Below are positions 1 through 9,055 of a stretch of DNA of 64,000 bases, piece by piece. Every line of letters starts with the position of its first letter. Position 1 is the stretch's first letter. The stretch is taken from positions 62,001-126,000 of the forward strand of contig JACGUK010000003.1 in NCBI GenBank assembly GCA_024256265.1, read 5' to 3'. Source of the stretch: an archaeon (GTDB taxonomy: Archaea; Thermoproteota; Nitrososphaeria; Nitrososphaerales; JACAEJ01). Under the pieces are notes generated by a model. The model was not told the origin of the DNA, made no database searches, and worked only from the letters and a program-made list of their open reading frames with translations. The translations under genes and the position numbers were made by a program.

Positions 1-1294
1 CTGTAGAAGCTCGAGAGATGGTTTCAAGATCGACATCATTCGTGAAGTTAAATATGAAGATATTATCAGCTTGCCTATAGATACAATCCTTTATTACATC
101 TGGCTGATTTGTTATGAAAGTGGTGAAAACTCCGAAATGTCTCATCCTTGTGACAATATCATCCCAATAGGTATCTCTAAGATAAAGATGAGCCTCTTCT
201 GCGAATAGGAAGATAGGCGGGATTTTATTCCTTTCAAGAAGATCGACAATTTTACTCAATACCAGCTCTACAGATATCTTCCTTACTTGAGGTTGAAGAC
301 GGCTAAGAGAGATTATAAAAACTCCTCCTTTCTTGAGCCTTGAAAATAGATCCTCAAATTTTATTGAGTCTTCACGATAGTCTGAAAATAAATGAGAGGA
401 GAGCATTGTATGATACCTTGAGAATAAAGCATCTCTAATCAATTCATTACATCTCCACTTCTGAATAGCATCACCAAGAGCACTCATTTTTAATGAGCCT
501 TGAGCCTCTAATAGCTCCCAGATTCTTATGAACTCTCTTAACGAAGCCCCAGGGATATCCAAGACATGCTGAAGCATGTTTATCATACCTGATAAGCCTA
601 TGTAATCAAGAGTGAAGCGTAAAGAAACTCCTGGTATAAGACTTACAACTTTATCGTATATGGAATTCGGTTTTCCATCCTTATTCCATCCTATTCCCCC
701 ATATTCATCATTAAGATCAAAGACAATTATGTATGCACCATACTCGACTAGCTTGCTGACAATCAATTTAGCCAAATGAGACTTTCCTGTCCCCTTTTTG
801 CCAGTGATTATGTTAAGCCTCCCATCCAATGCCTCAGCATGAATATGAAAACCCTCTCCACTATTCGTAATTCCTATAGGTATTATCCTATAACCTTCTC
901 TTTTTGTAAGAGAGAAGAGCTCAGCAATGGATAACTTATTAGCTTTCGTTGTTACCCTTGATGGAAGCCAAGAGACATTCAGGGTCAAATTATCTCCATT
1001 GACAATACCTCTAATCTTACATCTAAGTAACTTCATGTCTCTGATAAGGTAAGATATCGTTTTGATCTCCAAGGGATCATGCTCTATTCTTTGGGCAGAG
1101 TCGTTCAATATCTCCTCTCTTACCAGATCGTTCGTAAGCTCAGGCCAGTCTAGATAGGACTCATCATAAACCTGAACTACCATTCTCATCCCTTGGACCT
1201 TATCCTCTATTAGAATATACTCTCCACGTGATAATTCCTCATTTGGTAGTGCTAAAAGAAGAACTTCGTTCCCAGATTTTTCGATGATCCTCAT
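1..1294 (-). CDS. herA: HerA-type bipolar DNA translocase, cut by the window edge
   Basis: Partial gene: the open frame runs from ATG at 1294 leftward off the window, so about 431 N-terminal codons are visible. An N-terminal beta-rich (HAS-barrel-like) segment precedes an FtsK/HerA ATPase core with Walker A GKKGTGKSH near residue 165 and a Walker B-like LFAEEAHLY near residue 365. HerA is a hexameric DNA pump that works with the nuclease NurA in double-strand break end resection. The start codon overlaps the nurA stop as ATGA, so the two are translationally coupled. Family assignment rests on the motifs and the nurA neighbour; the C-terminus is not in the window. Confidence 0.9.
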   Translation of the reverse strand, partial: MRIIEKSGNEVLLLALPNEELSRGEYILIEDKVQGMRMVVQVYDESYLDWPELTNDLVREEILNDSAQRIEHDPLEIKTISYLIRDMKLLRCKIRGIVNGDNLTLNVSWLPSRVTTKANKLSIAELFSLTKREGYRIIPIGITNSGEGFHIHAEALDGRLNIITGKKGTGKSHLAKLIVSKLVEYGAYIIVFDLNDEYGGIGWNKDGKPNSIYDKVVSLIPGVSLRFTLDYIGLSGMINMLQHVLDIPGASLREFIRIWELLEAQGSLKMSALGDAIQKWRCNELIRDALFSRYHTMLSSHLFSDYREDSIKFEDLFSRLKKGGVFIISLSRLQPQVRKISVELVLSKIVDLLERNKIPPIFLFAEEAHLYLRDTYWDDIVTRMRHFGVFTTFITNQPDVIKDCIYRQADNIFIFNFTNDVDLETISRAST

Positions 1295-2346
1295 TTGAAT
1301 GCACCCTTCCTCAAAGATTTTATCTTAAGGCTACCTAATGCTATCTTGCGAGGATCTTCTGCTGGTAATTCTATAACGCTGAATTTTTTTAAGAGGTAGC
1401 TTTTGATAGATGTGTCCTCAGAGCCTGTAAATATTGAGAGGTGATGAGCCAACCTTAGTGATTCTGGATATCCTCTGAAGAAGCAGTCGTTATGCCTTAC
1501 TCTTGATAATGTACCATCAAATTTGTCATCAAATTTGCTAACATCAACTCTAAAGACTAAACCATCATTAGTGAACTTGACAAGTAATATATGCCCCTCA
1601 ACTCCTTTGAATATAGGGCTTACAAGTTGATGAACATCTGAATAGAGAGGAGCTTTTCCTATTGAGTGAAGCCTTCCTGAAAACTTGTTCAAGATTCTAT
1701 GTCTTGAGGATTTTGAAACTCCTATTACTCTATTATCATTTATTCTTGCTGTATCTAAAATATCCATGAGACTAGAGTCTCCCACATCAAAGATAGAACT
1801 CCTTAGAGAGCCATCTATCATTATGATTCCTCTCGAAAGATTACGAGCTAGTTCCATCGCAAAAGCTCTCTCCAACCTTGTCCTTATCATAGATTTAGCC
1901 AAGGAATCATCTAATAGAACTAGTCTATAGAGCCTCTCATCTCTGTATTCTTCATCCATCAAGTTCTGCTCGTTCAAGTAAAATATTATAGGCCCTATTC
2001 TCACATGATTCTGAGGCTTTTGATCGTAAAAAAAGACAGATGCAACACGGGCTGCATAAATAGAACCATCCTCAACATCTGCTATATGAATACAAGATGA
2101 ATCTAAAGCTGCCAAGACTGTTGGCTGAGCCATGGTTGAAAACTCTCTCACTTCTATCTCCTCACTTGAAGGCCATCCTCCAATAGGCTTCATGTTAGAG
2201 TTATCTGTGTTGAAAATTATCCTCTTCTTTGTGAGCTTTAAGACTGATGCGAATTCATGAAATAGCTTTTTAGTAATTGATTCAGCTATGTATGATGCAT
2301 CTGGAAGAACTTTTTCACCAATAGGAAGGTTTAATTGTTTGCCCAT
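1291..2346 (-). CDS. nurA: NurA-family 5'-3' nuclease
   Basis: NurA is the nuclease partner of HerA in archaeal end resection. The protein has the NurA-type pattern: an acidic ALDSS segment, a second acidic strand in IIMIDGSLR, and a VSKSSR stretch that fits the active-site region. I place the start at ATG 2346 (MGKQLNLP) rather than at an upstream codon at 2439. The longer version adds about 31 hydrophobic residues that would run through the intergenic operator-like palindrome and into the divergent gene. Cotranscribed with herA (4-nt overlap). Confidence 0.85.
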   Translation of the reverse strand: MGKQLNLPIGEKVLPDASYIAESITKKLFHEFASVLKLTKKRIIFNTDNSNMKPIGGWPSSEEIEVREFSTMAQPTVLAALDSSCIHIADVEDGSIYAARVASVFFYDQKPQNHVRIGPIIFYLNEQNLMDEEYRDERLYRLVLLDDSLAKSMIRTRLERAFAMELARNLSRGIIMIDGSLRSSIFDVGDSSLMDILDTARINDNRVIGVSKSSRHRILNKFSGRLHSIGKAPLYSDVHQLVSPIFKGVEGHILLVKFTNDGLVFRVDVSKFDDKFDGTLSRVRHNDCFFRGYPESLRLAHHLSIFTGSEDTSIKSYLLKKFSVIELPAEDPRKIALGSLKIKSLRKGAFK

Positions 2347-2383
2347 CTTGTTCAACAATATAGAAAAGAGCAGGGTTAATAAA

Positions 2384-2410
2384 TGTTGCGCAATTACAAG
2401 TTGTGCAACA
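2384..2410. promoter_or_regulatory. Inverted repeat, candidate operator between nurA and a divergent winged-helix gene
   Basis: TGTTGCGCAA, a 7-nt spacer, then TTGTGCAACA: arms of 10 bases matching at 9 positions. It lies in the short divergent promoter region between nurA (start 2346) and the plus-strand wHTH gene (start about 2433). Such a position fits a dimeric regulator, possibly the adjacent wHTH protein itself; that is inference. Confidence 0.5.
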
Positions 2411-2432
2411 ATAAACAAGATGGTAGAGAGAC

Positions 2433-2825
2433 TTGTCAAGACCCAGCATAGTTAGGATAAGATTGAAGAAAGGGAACTGGGAAGTGGAGATAGAGTGTGA
2501 AGAGAGTAAGGTCAAGGAGACTATAGAGAGCGTTCTTTCAGGCTTGAGTGCTGTACCAGAAGCTACATCTGAAAGATCAGAAAAGCCAAGAGGAGCCTTA
2601 ACTTGTAGAGATTTGATAGAGAACTTATGGACTGAAGGCTGGTTCTCTACTGCTAAGAGTTTAGGCGATGTGCATGATGAATTGGCAAGGAGAGGTTACC
2701 ATTACGATAGGACTGCTGTATCTCATTCATTGGCAGAGTTGGTAAGAGAGAACATGCTTACAAGACTAGGAACTCAAAGGAATTATAGATACGTGCAAAA
2801 GAAACCTCCATTAGGAGCAGGCTGA
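2433..2825 (+). CDS. Small winged-helix-like protein of unknown role
   Basis: 130 residues. The N-terminal 35 residues form a short beta/alpha segment (IRLKKGNWEVEIE) followed by a putative linker. The C-terminal 75 residues look like a winged helix: a helical start, then RTAVSHSLAELVRE as recognition helix and RNYRYVQK as wing. Start is taken as TTG 2433 with GGTAGAGAG upstream; the nearby ATG at 2420 is out of frame and stops soon. Divergent from herA-nurA across the 2384-2410 palindrome, so it may be that operon's regulator. Not assigned to a named family. Confidence 0.65.
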   Translation: MSRPSIVRIRLKKGNWEVEIECEESKVKETIESVLSGLSAVPEATSERSEKPRGALTCRDLIENLWTEGWFSTAKSLGDVHDELARRGYHYDRTAVSHSLAELVRENMLTRLGTQRNYRYVQKKPPLGAG

Positions 2826-2901
2826 TCTAAATTAATAAAACTAACGCACAAGATTTCTATATTTCATAAAAAGAGCAAAAATTAGGGGATTGGTTTTCCA
2901 A

Positions 2902-2915
2902 AATTATTATAAATT
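2902..2915 (+). promoter_or_regulatory. TATA box for the LUD gene
   Basis: TTATTATAAATT centred about 26 nt upstream of GTG 2936, the spacing of an archaeal TATA box giving a leaderless or nearly leaderless transcript. It supports the GTG start. Confidence 0.5.
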
Positions 2916-2935
2916 GTTGAATCTATAATTAAACT

Positions 2936-3550
2936 GTGAATTACGATAAATTACCACCAAAAGAAGTAGTTAAGAAAACAATGGAAGCGGTTAAGAGCCG
3001 AGGCATTAGTGTTGAGTTCGTGAACACAAAAGAAGATGCCCTAAAGAGATTAAAGGAATTAATTCCATCTGGGGCAGAGGTCATGACTGGTGGCTCAACA
3101 ACACTTGAGCAAATCGGTTTTATGGATTTACTCAAATCTGGAAAACATCAATGGAAGAATCTCAAAGACAAAATCCTAGCCGAGAAAGACACAGACAAGA
3201 GGGAGGAGGTTCGCAGAAAAAGTGTAACAGCAGAATACTTTATTGGTAGCGTGCATGCAGTTGCTGAAACAGGAGAAATATTGGTAGCTAGCGCCTCTGG
3301 TAGTCAGATTCCTGCATATGCCTACTCATCAAAGAATGTTATCTGGATTTTAGGAACTCAAAAGATCGTACCTACATTAGAAGAGGGATTCAAAAGAGTT
3401 TGGAATTATTCACTCCCATTAGAAGATAAAAGAATGAAAAGTTTAGGGTATAGTGGGAGTACTATCGGAAAACTTTTGCTCTTTGAAAGAGAAACATCGC
3501 CAAATCGTAAAATAAAACTCATTTTTGTAAATGAGAAGCTTGGGTTTTAA
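2936..3550 (+). CDS. LUD-domain protein (LutC/YkgG type)
   Basis: 204 residues covering one LUD domain. Typical features are the GAEVMTGGSTTLEQIG stretch (about residues 45-60), the central AEYFIGSVHAVAETGEI segment and ASGSQIPAYAY. LUD proteins occur in lactate utilisation (LutB/LutC) and in other redox complexes. No LutA or LutB partner lies nearby, so the substrate cannot be named. Start is GTG at 2936, supported by the TATA box. The gene is alone, followed by a 190-nt gap and tRNA-Arg. Confidence 0.8.
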   Translation: MNYDKLPPKEVVKKTMEAVKSRGISVEFVNTKEDALKRLKELIPSGAEVMTGGSTTLEQIGFMDLLKSGKHQWKNLKDKILAEKDTDKREEVRRKSVTAEYFIGSVHAVAETGEILVASASGSQIPAYAYSSKNVIWILGTQKIVPTLEEGFKRVWNYSLPLEDKRMKSLGYSGSTIGKLLLFERETSPNRKIKLIFVNEKLGF

Positions 3551-3762
3551 ATTATTGAAAAAGAATTCATATATTTCATGATAAATCTAAAAAAATATAA
3601 CGGGAAAAGAATTCGAGAGATTTGGCTGAATATTTGACTAGGATAATTTAGGTTATAAGATTCAATTAACTAAACCTTAAATCAACCCTCATCTTAACAT
3701 TAGTGAGGTGTATCTAGAGGAATTATAGATACACTCAAGTGGGCTCGTAGCGCAGCATGGAC

Positions 3763-3775
3763 ATAAAGACCGGAA
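3763..3775 (+). other. Putative tRNA-Arg intron in the D loop
   Basis: Thirteen nt whose removal shortens the D loop from 23 to 10 nt. Flanking pairing TGG/CCG, with bulges ACA and AAA, is a relaxed bulge-helix-bulge. The exact ends may be off by one or two bases. Confidence 0.55.
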
Positions 3776-3785
3776 AGCGCGGCAG

Positions 3786-3798
3786 ACCTTTGGCCGAG
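3786..3798 (+). other. Putative tRNA-Arg intron in the anticodon stem (30/31)
   Basis: Thirteen nt. Cuts after the second base of bulges AGA (3784-3786) and AGC (3797-3799) join GCAG to C and restore a five-pair anticodon stem. The central helix is CGGC/GCCG. Confidence 0.7.
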
Positions 3799-3959
3799 CC
3801 TCCTAAGCTGTAGGTCCGGGGTTCAAGTCCCCGCGAGCCCGCCATCTCATGAAGAATTTGTGCATCTTTTTGAGCTTTAAATCACATAGTAAAATATTAG
3901 AACCAGATTCAGTTGTGAAAACGATCGAGAACCAGTAAAAAGGGTAAGTGGATGATTCA

Positions 3960-5180
3960 TTACTTCAAAACGTTCAAGGATCGCCTTAGACTCTCCACGG
4001 TCTTATAAAGGAGATTTAAGGACATAGATAGACGACAACGAATAACTTCTTCTACTATCTTACCATCTAATACTCCAAATATAGTGTCAGCAAGCCTATC
4101 GCTACGCAATGCAATATCTACTATCTTCCTTATCTTTACACCTGCATCAAGCTCCTTTCCAACCTCGCTCTTCCATTCTTTTTCATAAAAAGATAGATCA
4201 CTTTCTCCTCTTAATTTTTTTGCAATAGCCTCTCCACCTATGTCTCCACAGATGACTGCTGGTGGAATTCCTCCTCCATTTGTTGCCATAACTTGACCGG
4301 CAGCATCACCCACAACTATAGCATTTTCACTATACGTCTTTTTAATAGGTCCTCCAACTGGAATCAATCCTCCAGTTCTTGATAGAATCACTCCTTTCTG
4401 AAACTTCTTAGAGGCTATAGGGTGCTTATTGATGAACCTTTCAAGATAATCCTTTAAAGATACTCCTCTTTCAGAAAAAGATGTTCTTATACCAAGTCCA
4501 ACGTTTGCCATGCCTTCTCCTTTAGGAATTATCCAAGCATAGCCTCCTGGTGCATATTCCTTGCCAAAGTAAACCTCGGTTAAATCGGAATCAATTTCAA
4601 CTCCTCCCATTAAATACTCTATCGTTACTGCTAAATCATTAGGATTACTTGAACTCAATCCAATATCTTTTACCATATTCGATGATGGGCCGTCTGCTGC
4701 AACCAAGACATCTGCCTTAAGTCTAAGAATCTTTCCCTCTTTCTTCACCAAGACTTCCTTGCCATCATTCTCTACACCAATAGCATTACAGCAAGTCCAG
4801 AGCTCTGCCCCAGCCTTAGTGGCATTCATCACAAGCCATTTATCAAATCTACTTCTGTCAAGTATGTTTGAACTGAACTTGAACTCATAAATCTTCTTTG
4901 ATGGACCAATAACTGCTACCCTTGAGCAAATATTTGATATAACCCATTTAGGCAAGTTGAAGAGCTTTTCAGCCCTCTTTGCCCTTGGTAAGATTTTTGG
5001 AAATTCCTCTATAGTTGGGACAAGCTCTCCACATTGTATAGGATACCCTATATCTCTTTTCCTATCTATGATAAGCACTTTAACGCCTAGCTCAGCAGCC
5101 TTTCTTGCAGCAGAAGAACCAGCAGGTCCTGCACCAACAACTATGGCATCGTAATGCTTCTCACCCAATTTCAGCGTCAC
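3960..5180 (-). CDS. Geranylgeranyl reductase-family flavoprotein
   Basis: 406 residues. N-terminal Rossmann FAD site GAGPAGSSAA (about 16-25), then the CGELVP segment typical of archaeal geranylgeranyl reductases (C about 51), GDAAGQVMATNGGGIPPA (about 290-307) and a helical C-terminus. The family reduces double bonds of geranylgeranyl chains on archaeal lipids or of isoprenoid quinones. It is followed 7 nt away in the operon by a UbiA-type prenyltransferase, and a second family member lies beyond that. The chain-bearing substrate (lipid or respiratory carrier) is not decided by sequence. Confidence 0.85.
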   Translation of the reverse strand: MTLKLGEKHYDAIVVGAGPAGSSAARKAAELGVKVLIIDRKRDIGYPIQCGELVPTIEEFPKILPRAKRAEKLFNLPKWVISNICSRVAVIGPSKKIYEFKFSSNILDRSRFDKWLVMNATKAGAELWTCCNAIGVENDGKEVLVKKEGKILRLKADVLVAADGPSSNMVKDIGLSSSNPNDLAVTIEYLMGGVEIDSDLTEVYFGKEYAPGGYAWIIPKGEGMANVGLGIRTSFSERGVSLKDYLERFINKHPIASKKFQKGVILSRTGGLIPVGGPIKKTYSENAIVVGDAAGQVMATNGGGIPPAVICGDIGGEAIAKKLRGESDLSFYEKEWKSEVGKELDAGVKIRKIVDIALRSDRLADTIFGVLDGKIVEEVIRCRLSMSLNLLYKTVESLRRSLNVLK

Positions 5181-5187
5181 TTTTAAG

Positions 5188-6087
5188 TTATAAGAAGAAG
5201 CCGTTGATAAGATAAGCTATTAGCAGCATCATGCCTGTTAGTAAAGTGCACATTATAGTCGATGCCATGCCTGGAATCAAAGCCATAGGCGAGTTATAAT
5301 TTTTATCTAGGATTTTAGAAGCCTTAATAGCCAATGGGGATGTGGCTAAGCCTATAAGAGTAATAAACGGGGTAATTTGAGTAATCACTCCCAATATGAT
5401 CAAAATATAGGCACTAAGTATCAAGACTTTGAAGCCCTTAGTCGCTCTCTCTTTTCCTAACCTTACAATAATGTGGTATCTTCCCTTAGACTTATCTGCA
5501 TCATAATCTGGAAATTCGTTTATGTAAAGAACTCCTGCTGTGAATATTCCTAAGACTGTTCCTATAAGGACAGGCTCTAGACTTATTGTTCTTGCCTGAA
5601 CATAATATACGCCCATAGAAATGAGAGGACCGAAGTTTAAGCCGACGAAGAACTCCCCTATGCCCCAACTTGCAAGCTTGGTTGAATAGAAGTAGATAGA
5701 TATGGCTGAGATCAGCAGTAAAGTCATTATAACCCAACCATACATGAATGAGAAGTAAATCCCTATAACCAATCCTATAGCTAAGAATCCAGAAGCCAAC
5801 TTTAGGGCGCTCTCAGGTTTAAGCTCCTTGTTTGCAAGTACTTTACTGCCTCCACTAAAGGGCGTAGGAGTAGTCACGATATCTATCCCACTCTTATAAT
5901 CGAAATAATTGTTGAAAGTATTCGCACTGACATGAAGGCATAGCACACCTATAAAAGTTAAAACTGCATCAAGAGGATTAAAGTAGCTTCTATTCCAAGC
6001 CATTGCAAGAGTTACTGGGGCGAATATAATTACTAAAGATAGGAATGGGGCTCTTATCATTCTCATCCAGACATTCAATCTTGGCAA
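5188..6087 (-). CDS. UbiA/MenA-type membrane prenyltransferase
   Basis: 299 residues with about eight to nine hydrophobic segments. First aspartate motif NNYFDYKSGID (about 59-69); second motif DYDADKSKGR (about 194-203). The PFSGGSKV segment between them and the sequence after the second motif resemble MenA (1,4-dihydroxy-2-naphthoate prenyltransferase) more than the archaeal lipid DGGGP synthase. It would attach a polyprenyl tail to an aromatic head group in the membrane. Between two geranylgeranyl reductases and beside the complex I operon, it may make the complex's electron carrier. The exact acceptor is inference. Confidence 0.8.
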   Translation of the reverse strand: MPRLNVWMRMIRAPFLSLVIIFAPVTLAMAWNRSYFNPLDAVLTFIGVLCLHVSANTFNNYFDYKSGIDIVTTPTPFSGGSKVLANKELKPESALKLASGFLAIGLVIGIYFSFMYGWVIMTLLLISAISIYFYSTKLASWGIGEFFVGLNFGPLISMGVYYVQARTISLEPVLIGTVLGIFTAGVLYINEFPDYDADKSKGRYHIIVRLGKERATKGFKVLILSAYILIILGVITQITPFITLIGLATSPLAIKASKILDKNYNSPMALIPGMASTIMCTLLTGMMLLIAYLINGFFL

Positions 6088-6174
6088 GCTTAACCAAAAA
6101 ACTATCTAAATGCCATTTATTAGCCTTTTCTTATTGTTATAATTCTATCTTATGATTAATTCAAGCCATAAATT

Positions 6175-7467
6175 TTAATGATAACCTTTCCAGAATCGCT
6201 TAACTCTATCTAGCCACTCTAAGAAGTTTTTAGGAGAATCAGGATACTCTCTATATATTGAATGCACGGAGTTTATAATAGATATCTCCTTAAGTATAGA
6301 TTTAAGCTGCTTAAAGCCTTTTAAAGAAGCTCTAAGAGTTAAAAGTAAGCTTATGTTAAAATCCTCAAAATCACCAAAGTTATACGTGCCGCCTTCAAAT
6401 ACAGAAAGTAAGGATTTTACTTTTTCATAATCAAGCTTCTCAAAGAAAGAACTAAGAGCAGCAAACATAGCATGCTTCATGCCGAGCTTCTTCATGAAGT
6501 CTGTGTTATAGCTCCATAGATCATCTTGTTCGAAGCCCTTTGATTTCGCTATAATTTCAGCAGCTATATAGGCAGATATTATGGATGGGCGAATACCCTC
6601 ACCTATGAAGGGGTTCACTTGTCCAGCTGCATCCCCTATCACAATGAAGCCTGATGCTGTAAAGCAATTTAAAGGAGGATTTATTGGTACTATACCAAAA
6701 CCATGTGCAAAGATTTCTGATTCATCAAAGATTGGATTGATGAGTACATGCTTGTAAAGTCTCTCTCTAATGTCATAGTTTATTGTGGCTATTCTAGCAC
6801 CAATACCTACGTTAACTATATCATCTTTTTTAGGGAAGACCCAATAGTACCCACTAGGTACGACTTTTCTATCATAAAATACCTCACAATACTCTGTGTT
6901 AATATGTGATCTTTTTAACTTTCTAATCTCTCTATAGCATAGTGCTAGATTGTATCCTTCAATTGACTTAGAAACCCACCAATCTTTAGGCAGTTTTCTT
7001 CTTATTACTCCGTTAATACCGCTAGCATCTATTACGACTTTGGCATGAAACTCAACTTCAGAATCATTAATTTTAGCCTTAATCCCTATGACTTTATCGC
7101 CATCCAGTATTGGAGCAAAAGCTCTGCATTTATCTAAAAAAATAGAACCATTCTCTATAGCATTGTGAAGAAGGTATTGCCCAAACCTTAATCTGTCTAA
7201 AAGAAAGATTCTTGTCTTTAATTTTATAGGCTTTATACCAAGGGCATGAAAATGTAGAGCTGAGGCTACATTCGTTATCACATCCATAGGAGGTTCAAAG
7301 CCCAATAGATCAAGTCCTCTACTGATTAAAGCATCACCACAGACCTTATTCCCAACATCCTCAGCTCTTTTTGCATCAATGAGACAGACTTTAAAGCCTT
7401 TTTTGGCTAACAGAGAGGCAACGATACATCCTGCTACGCCTGCGCCTGCCACGATTACATCATACAA
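6175..7467 (-). CDS. Second geranylgeranyl reductase-family flavoprotein
   Basis: 430 residues. FAD-binding GAGVAGC at 8-14, NKVCGDALI near 47 (the conserved CG(D/E) turn), the VIDASG segment, and GDAAGQVNPFIGEGI near 270. The C-terminal 130 residues are longer and more divergent than in the first copy. It lies 92 nt downstream of the nuoI-like gene and 87 nt upstream of the UbiA gene on the same strand, between the prenyltransferase and the complex I operon. Likely reduces an isoprenoid chain; a role on a quinone or methanophenazine tail is a position-based guess. Confidence 0.8.
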   Translation of the reverse strand: MYDVIVAGAGVAGCIVASLLAKKGFKVCLIDAKRAEDVGNKVCGDALISRGLDLLGFEPPMDVITNVASALHFHALGIKPIKLKTRIFLLDRLRFGQYLLHNAIENGSIFLDKCRAFAPILDGDKVIGIKAKINDSEVEFHAKVVIDASGINGVIRRKLPKDWWVSKSIEGYNLALCYREIRKLKRSHINTEYCEVFYDRKVVPSGYYWVFPKKDDIVNVGIGARIATINYDIRERLYKHVLINPIFDESEIFAHGFGIVPINPPLNCFTASGFIVIGDAAGQVNPFIGEGIRPSIISAYIAAEIIAKSKGFEQDDLWSYNTDFMKKLGMKHAMFAALSSFFEKLDYEKVKSLLSVFEGGTYNFGDFEDFNISLLLTLRASLKGFKQLKSILKEISIINSVHSIYREYPDSPKNFLEWLDRVKRFWKGYH

Positions 7468-7558
7468 TCTAATTGCGCCTTATTATGAAAGATCTTGATC
7501 AATAATTTTATTCATAATTTGCATGAAATTGTATAAGCCTAAATAATGCTATAAATTG

Positions 7559-7993
7559 CTATCTATGAGCTACACCAAACTTTTTATCTAGTATCTTTAC
7601 CGTTACAGTCTTTTCAGCTATTGGTTTTGGAGGTTGGCTGAATCTATCGGGCGTGTGTATCATCCCCTTTCTTGTGTATTCGCTATATTCAACCTCATAA
7701 CTCATAGAAAGAGCTATTGTTGGGCATATCTCTACGCATAAGTTACATAAGCAACAACGTCCAGCATCATATTGAGGAAGTTTTCTCCCCCCAAACTCGA
7801 CCATCTCCAATGTCTTGTTCGGGCATATGTTGACACATGATCTACAGCCAATGCATCTATCTATATTAAGCACAACTCTCCCTCTATACCTCTTTGTTGG
7901 CTCCAGCCTTACAAAAGGATGCTTGATGGTAAAGGTCCTCTTAAAGGCATGATATAAGCCTAAGAAGAAAGGTCTAATTATATCTACGACCAA
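7559..7993 (-). CDS. nuoI: Complex I subunit I (two 4Fe-4S ferredoxin)
   Basis: 144 residues, close to the FpoI/NuoI length. Two CxxCxxCxxxCP clusters are visible: C47-C50-C53-C57 and C80-C83-C86-C90. The subunit carries electrons through two 4Fe-4S clusters towards the NuoB cluster in the peripheral arm. It is the last gene of the minus-strand complex I operon, 3 nt after the H subunit. Whether to call it Nuo or Fpo depends on the electron carrier, which is unknown. Confidence 0.92.
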   Translation of the reverse strand: MVVDIIRPFFLGLYHAFKRTFTIKHPFVRLEPTKRYRGRVVLNIDRCIGCRSCVNICPNKTLEMVEFGGRKLPQYDAGRCCLCNLCVEICPTIALSMSYEVEYSEYTRKGMIHTPDRFSQPPKPIAEKTVTVKILDKKFGVAHR

Positions 7994-7996
7994 TCA

Positions 7997-9055
7997 TCAA
8001 CCCCCTCCTATCAATGGTAGCCACCATTGAACTGTTAAAAGTGTGATGAGTATCTGTATGATGGCAAGTGGAATCAAGACTGTCCAGCCAGCATCGAGCA
8101 GTTGATCTATTCTCAGACGTGGATAAATGCCTCTCCCCATTATTATGATCACTGTTAATATTGCCATCTTGAAGAGGAACCAGAATATCCCTGACAGCAT
8201 TGGAGATATGTCATTTAATAATGGTATAGCAGGTCCGCTCCATCCACCTAAGAAAAGCACAGTTATAAGAGATGTAGCAGCGCATAGGTCAAAGTACTCT
8301 GAGACCATGACAAGAGCGAACTGAGCACCAGTGTACTCCGTTGGCCAGCCGAATACTACTTCTTGCTCGGCAAAAGGTATATCAAATGGCCTTCTTGAGA
8401 GTTCAGCCATCATAGCTATTAATATGACTATGAAACCTATGGGTTGAAGAATTATGAACCAAATTGATGATTGAGCCTCAACGATCTTAGCCAAGTCAAA
8501 AGTTCCACTCATTATCACTATGCTGGCTAAGGACAGAGCTATAGGTACCTCATAAGCCAATAGCTGTAAGGCAGCTCTTAACGCTCCTATAGTGCAGTAC
8601 TTGCTGTTAGAAGCCCAACCAGCTCCGACCATTATAAACGGTCTAGCCGTGAAAATAGCCAAAATTGCCAATAAGCTTAGAGGTGTGTAGTATATCATCC
8701 AATAGCCACCATCTGGCTTTAGAGCATATGGTATGAAAGCTACACTCATAGCAGAGACTAAAGCTGCTATTATTGGAGCAAGGTTGTAAAGAAATTTATG
8801 GGCATTATCTGGGACTATGATCTCCTTCTGAATCAATTTGATAAAATCAGCTATAGGTTGCATCAAGCCTGTTCTATTAAGTGGTCCTACGTGAAGTGGT
8901 CCTATTCTAAGGTGTATTCTTGCAAGGAATTTACGTTCGAACCAGATCACTATCATAGCAAATAACAATGGGAAAGCCACTCCAGGGAAGATCAAAACCT
9001 TCAATATAAGCTCAATAAGCTCAGAAAAGCCTAATCCTAGTATCATTTTTATCAC
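7997..9055 (-). CDS. nuoH: Complex I subunit H (membrane)
   Basis: 352 residues with about eight transmembrane helices. Conserved NuoH stretches include FERKFLARIHLRIGP, the MQPIADFIKLIQKE loop, and the SRRPFDIPFAEQE loop that lines the quinone chamber. It links the peripheral arm to the membrane arm. The start overlaps the D subunit stop by 4 nt, so translation is coupled. Confidence 0.93.
   Translation of the reverse strand: MIKMILGLGFSELIELILKVLIFPGVAFPLLFAMIVIWFERKFLARIHLRIGPLHVGPLNRTGLMQPIADFIKLIQKEIIVPDNAHKFLYNLAPIIAALVSAMSVAFIPYALKPDGGYWMIYYTPLSLLAILAIFTARPFIMVGAGWASNSKYCTIGALRAALQLLAYEVPIALSLASIVIMSGTFDLAKIVEAQSSIWFIILQPIGFIVILIAMMAELSRRPFDIPFAEQEVVFGWPTEYTGAQFALVMVSEYFDLCAATSLITVLFLGGWSGPAIPLLNDISPMLSGIFWFLFKMAILTVIIIMGRGIYPRLRIDQLLDAGWTVLIPLAIIQILITLLTVQWWLPLIGGG

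Larger units (their letters stand above)
3741..3844 (+). tRNA. tRNA-Arg(CCU) with two apparent 13-nt introns
   Basis: Acceptor GGGCTCG pairs CGAGCCC (3834-3840), discriminator G 3841, CCA encoded at 3842-3844. D stem GCGC/GCGC; T arm CGGGG-TTCAAGT-CCCCG. The gene (101 nt without CCA) is too long for a type I tRNA. Removing 3763-3775 (D loop) and 3786-3798 (anticodon stem, between positions 30 and 31) leaves 75 nt with anticodon stem GCAGC/GCTGT and loop CTCCTAA, anticodon CCT. The second intron has a clean bulge-helix-bulge: CGGC (3780-3783) pairs GCCG (3793-3796) between bulges AGA and AGC. Confidence 0.85.
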
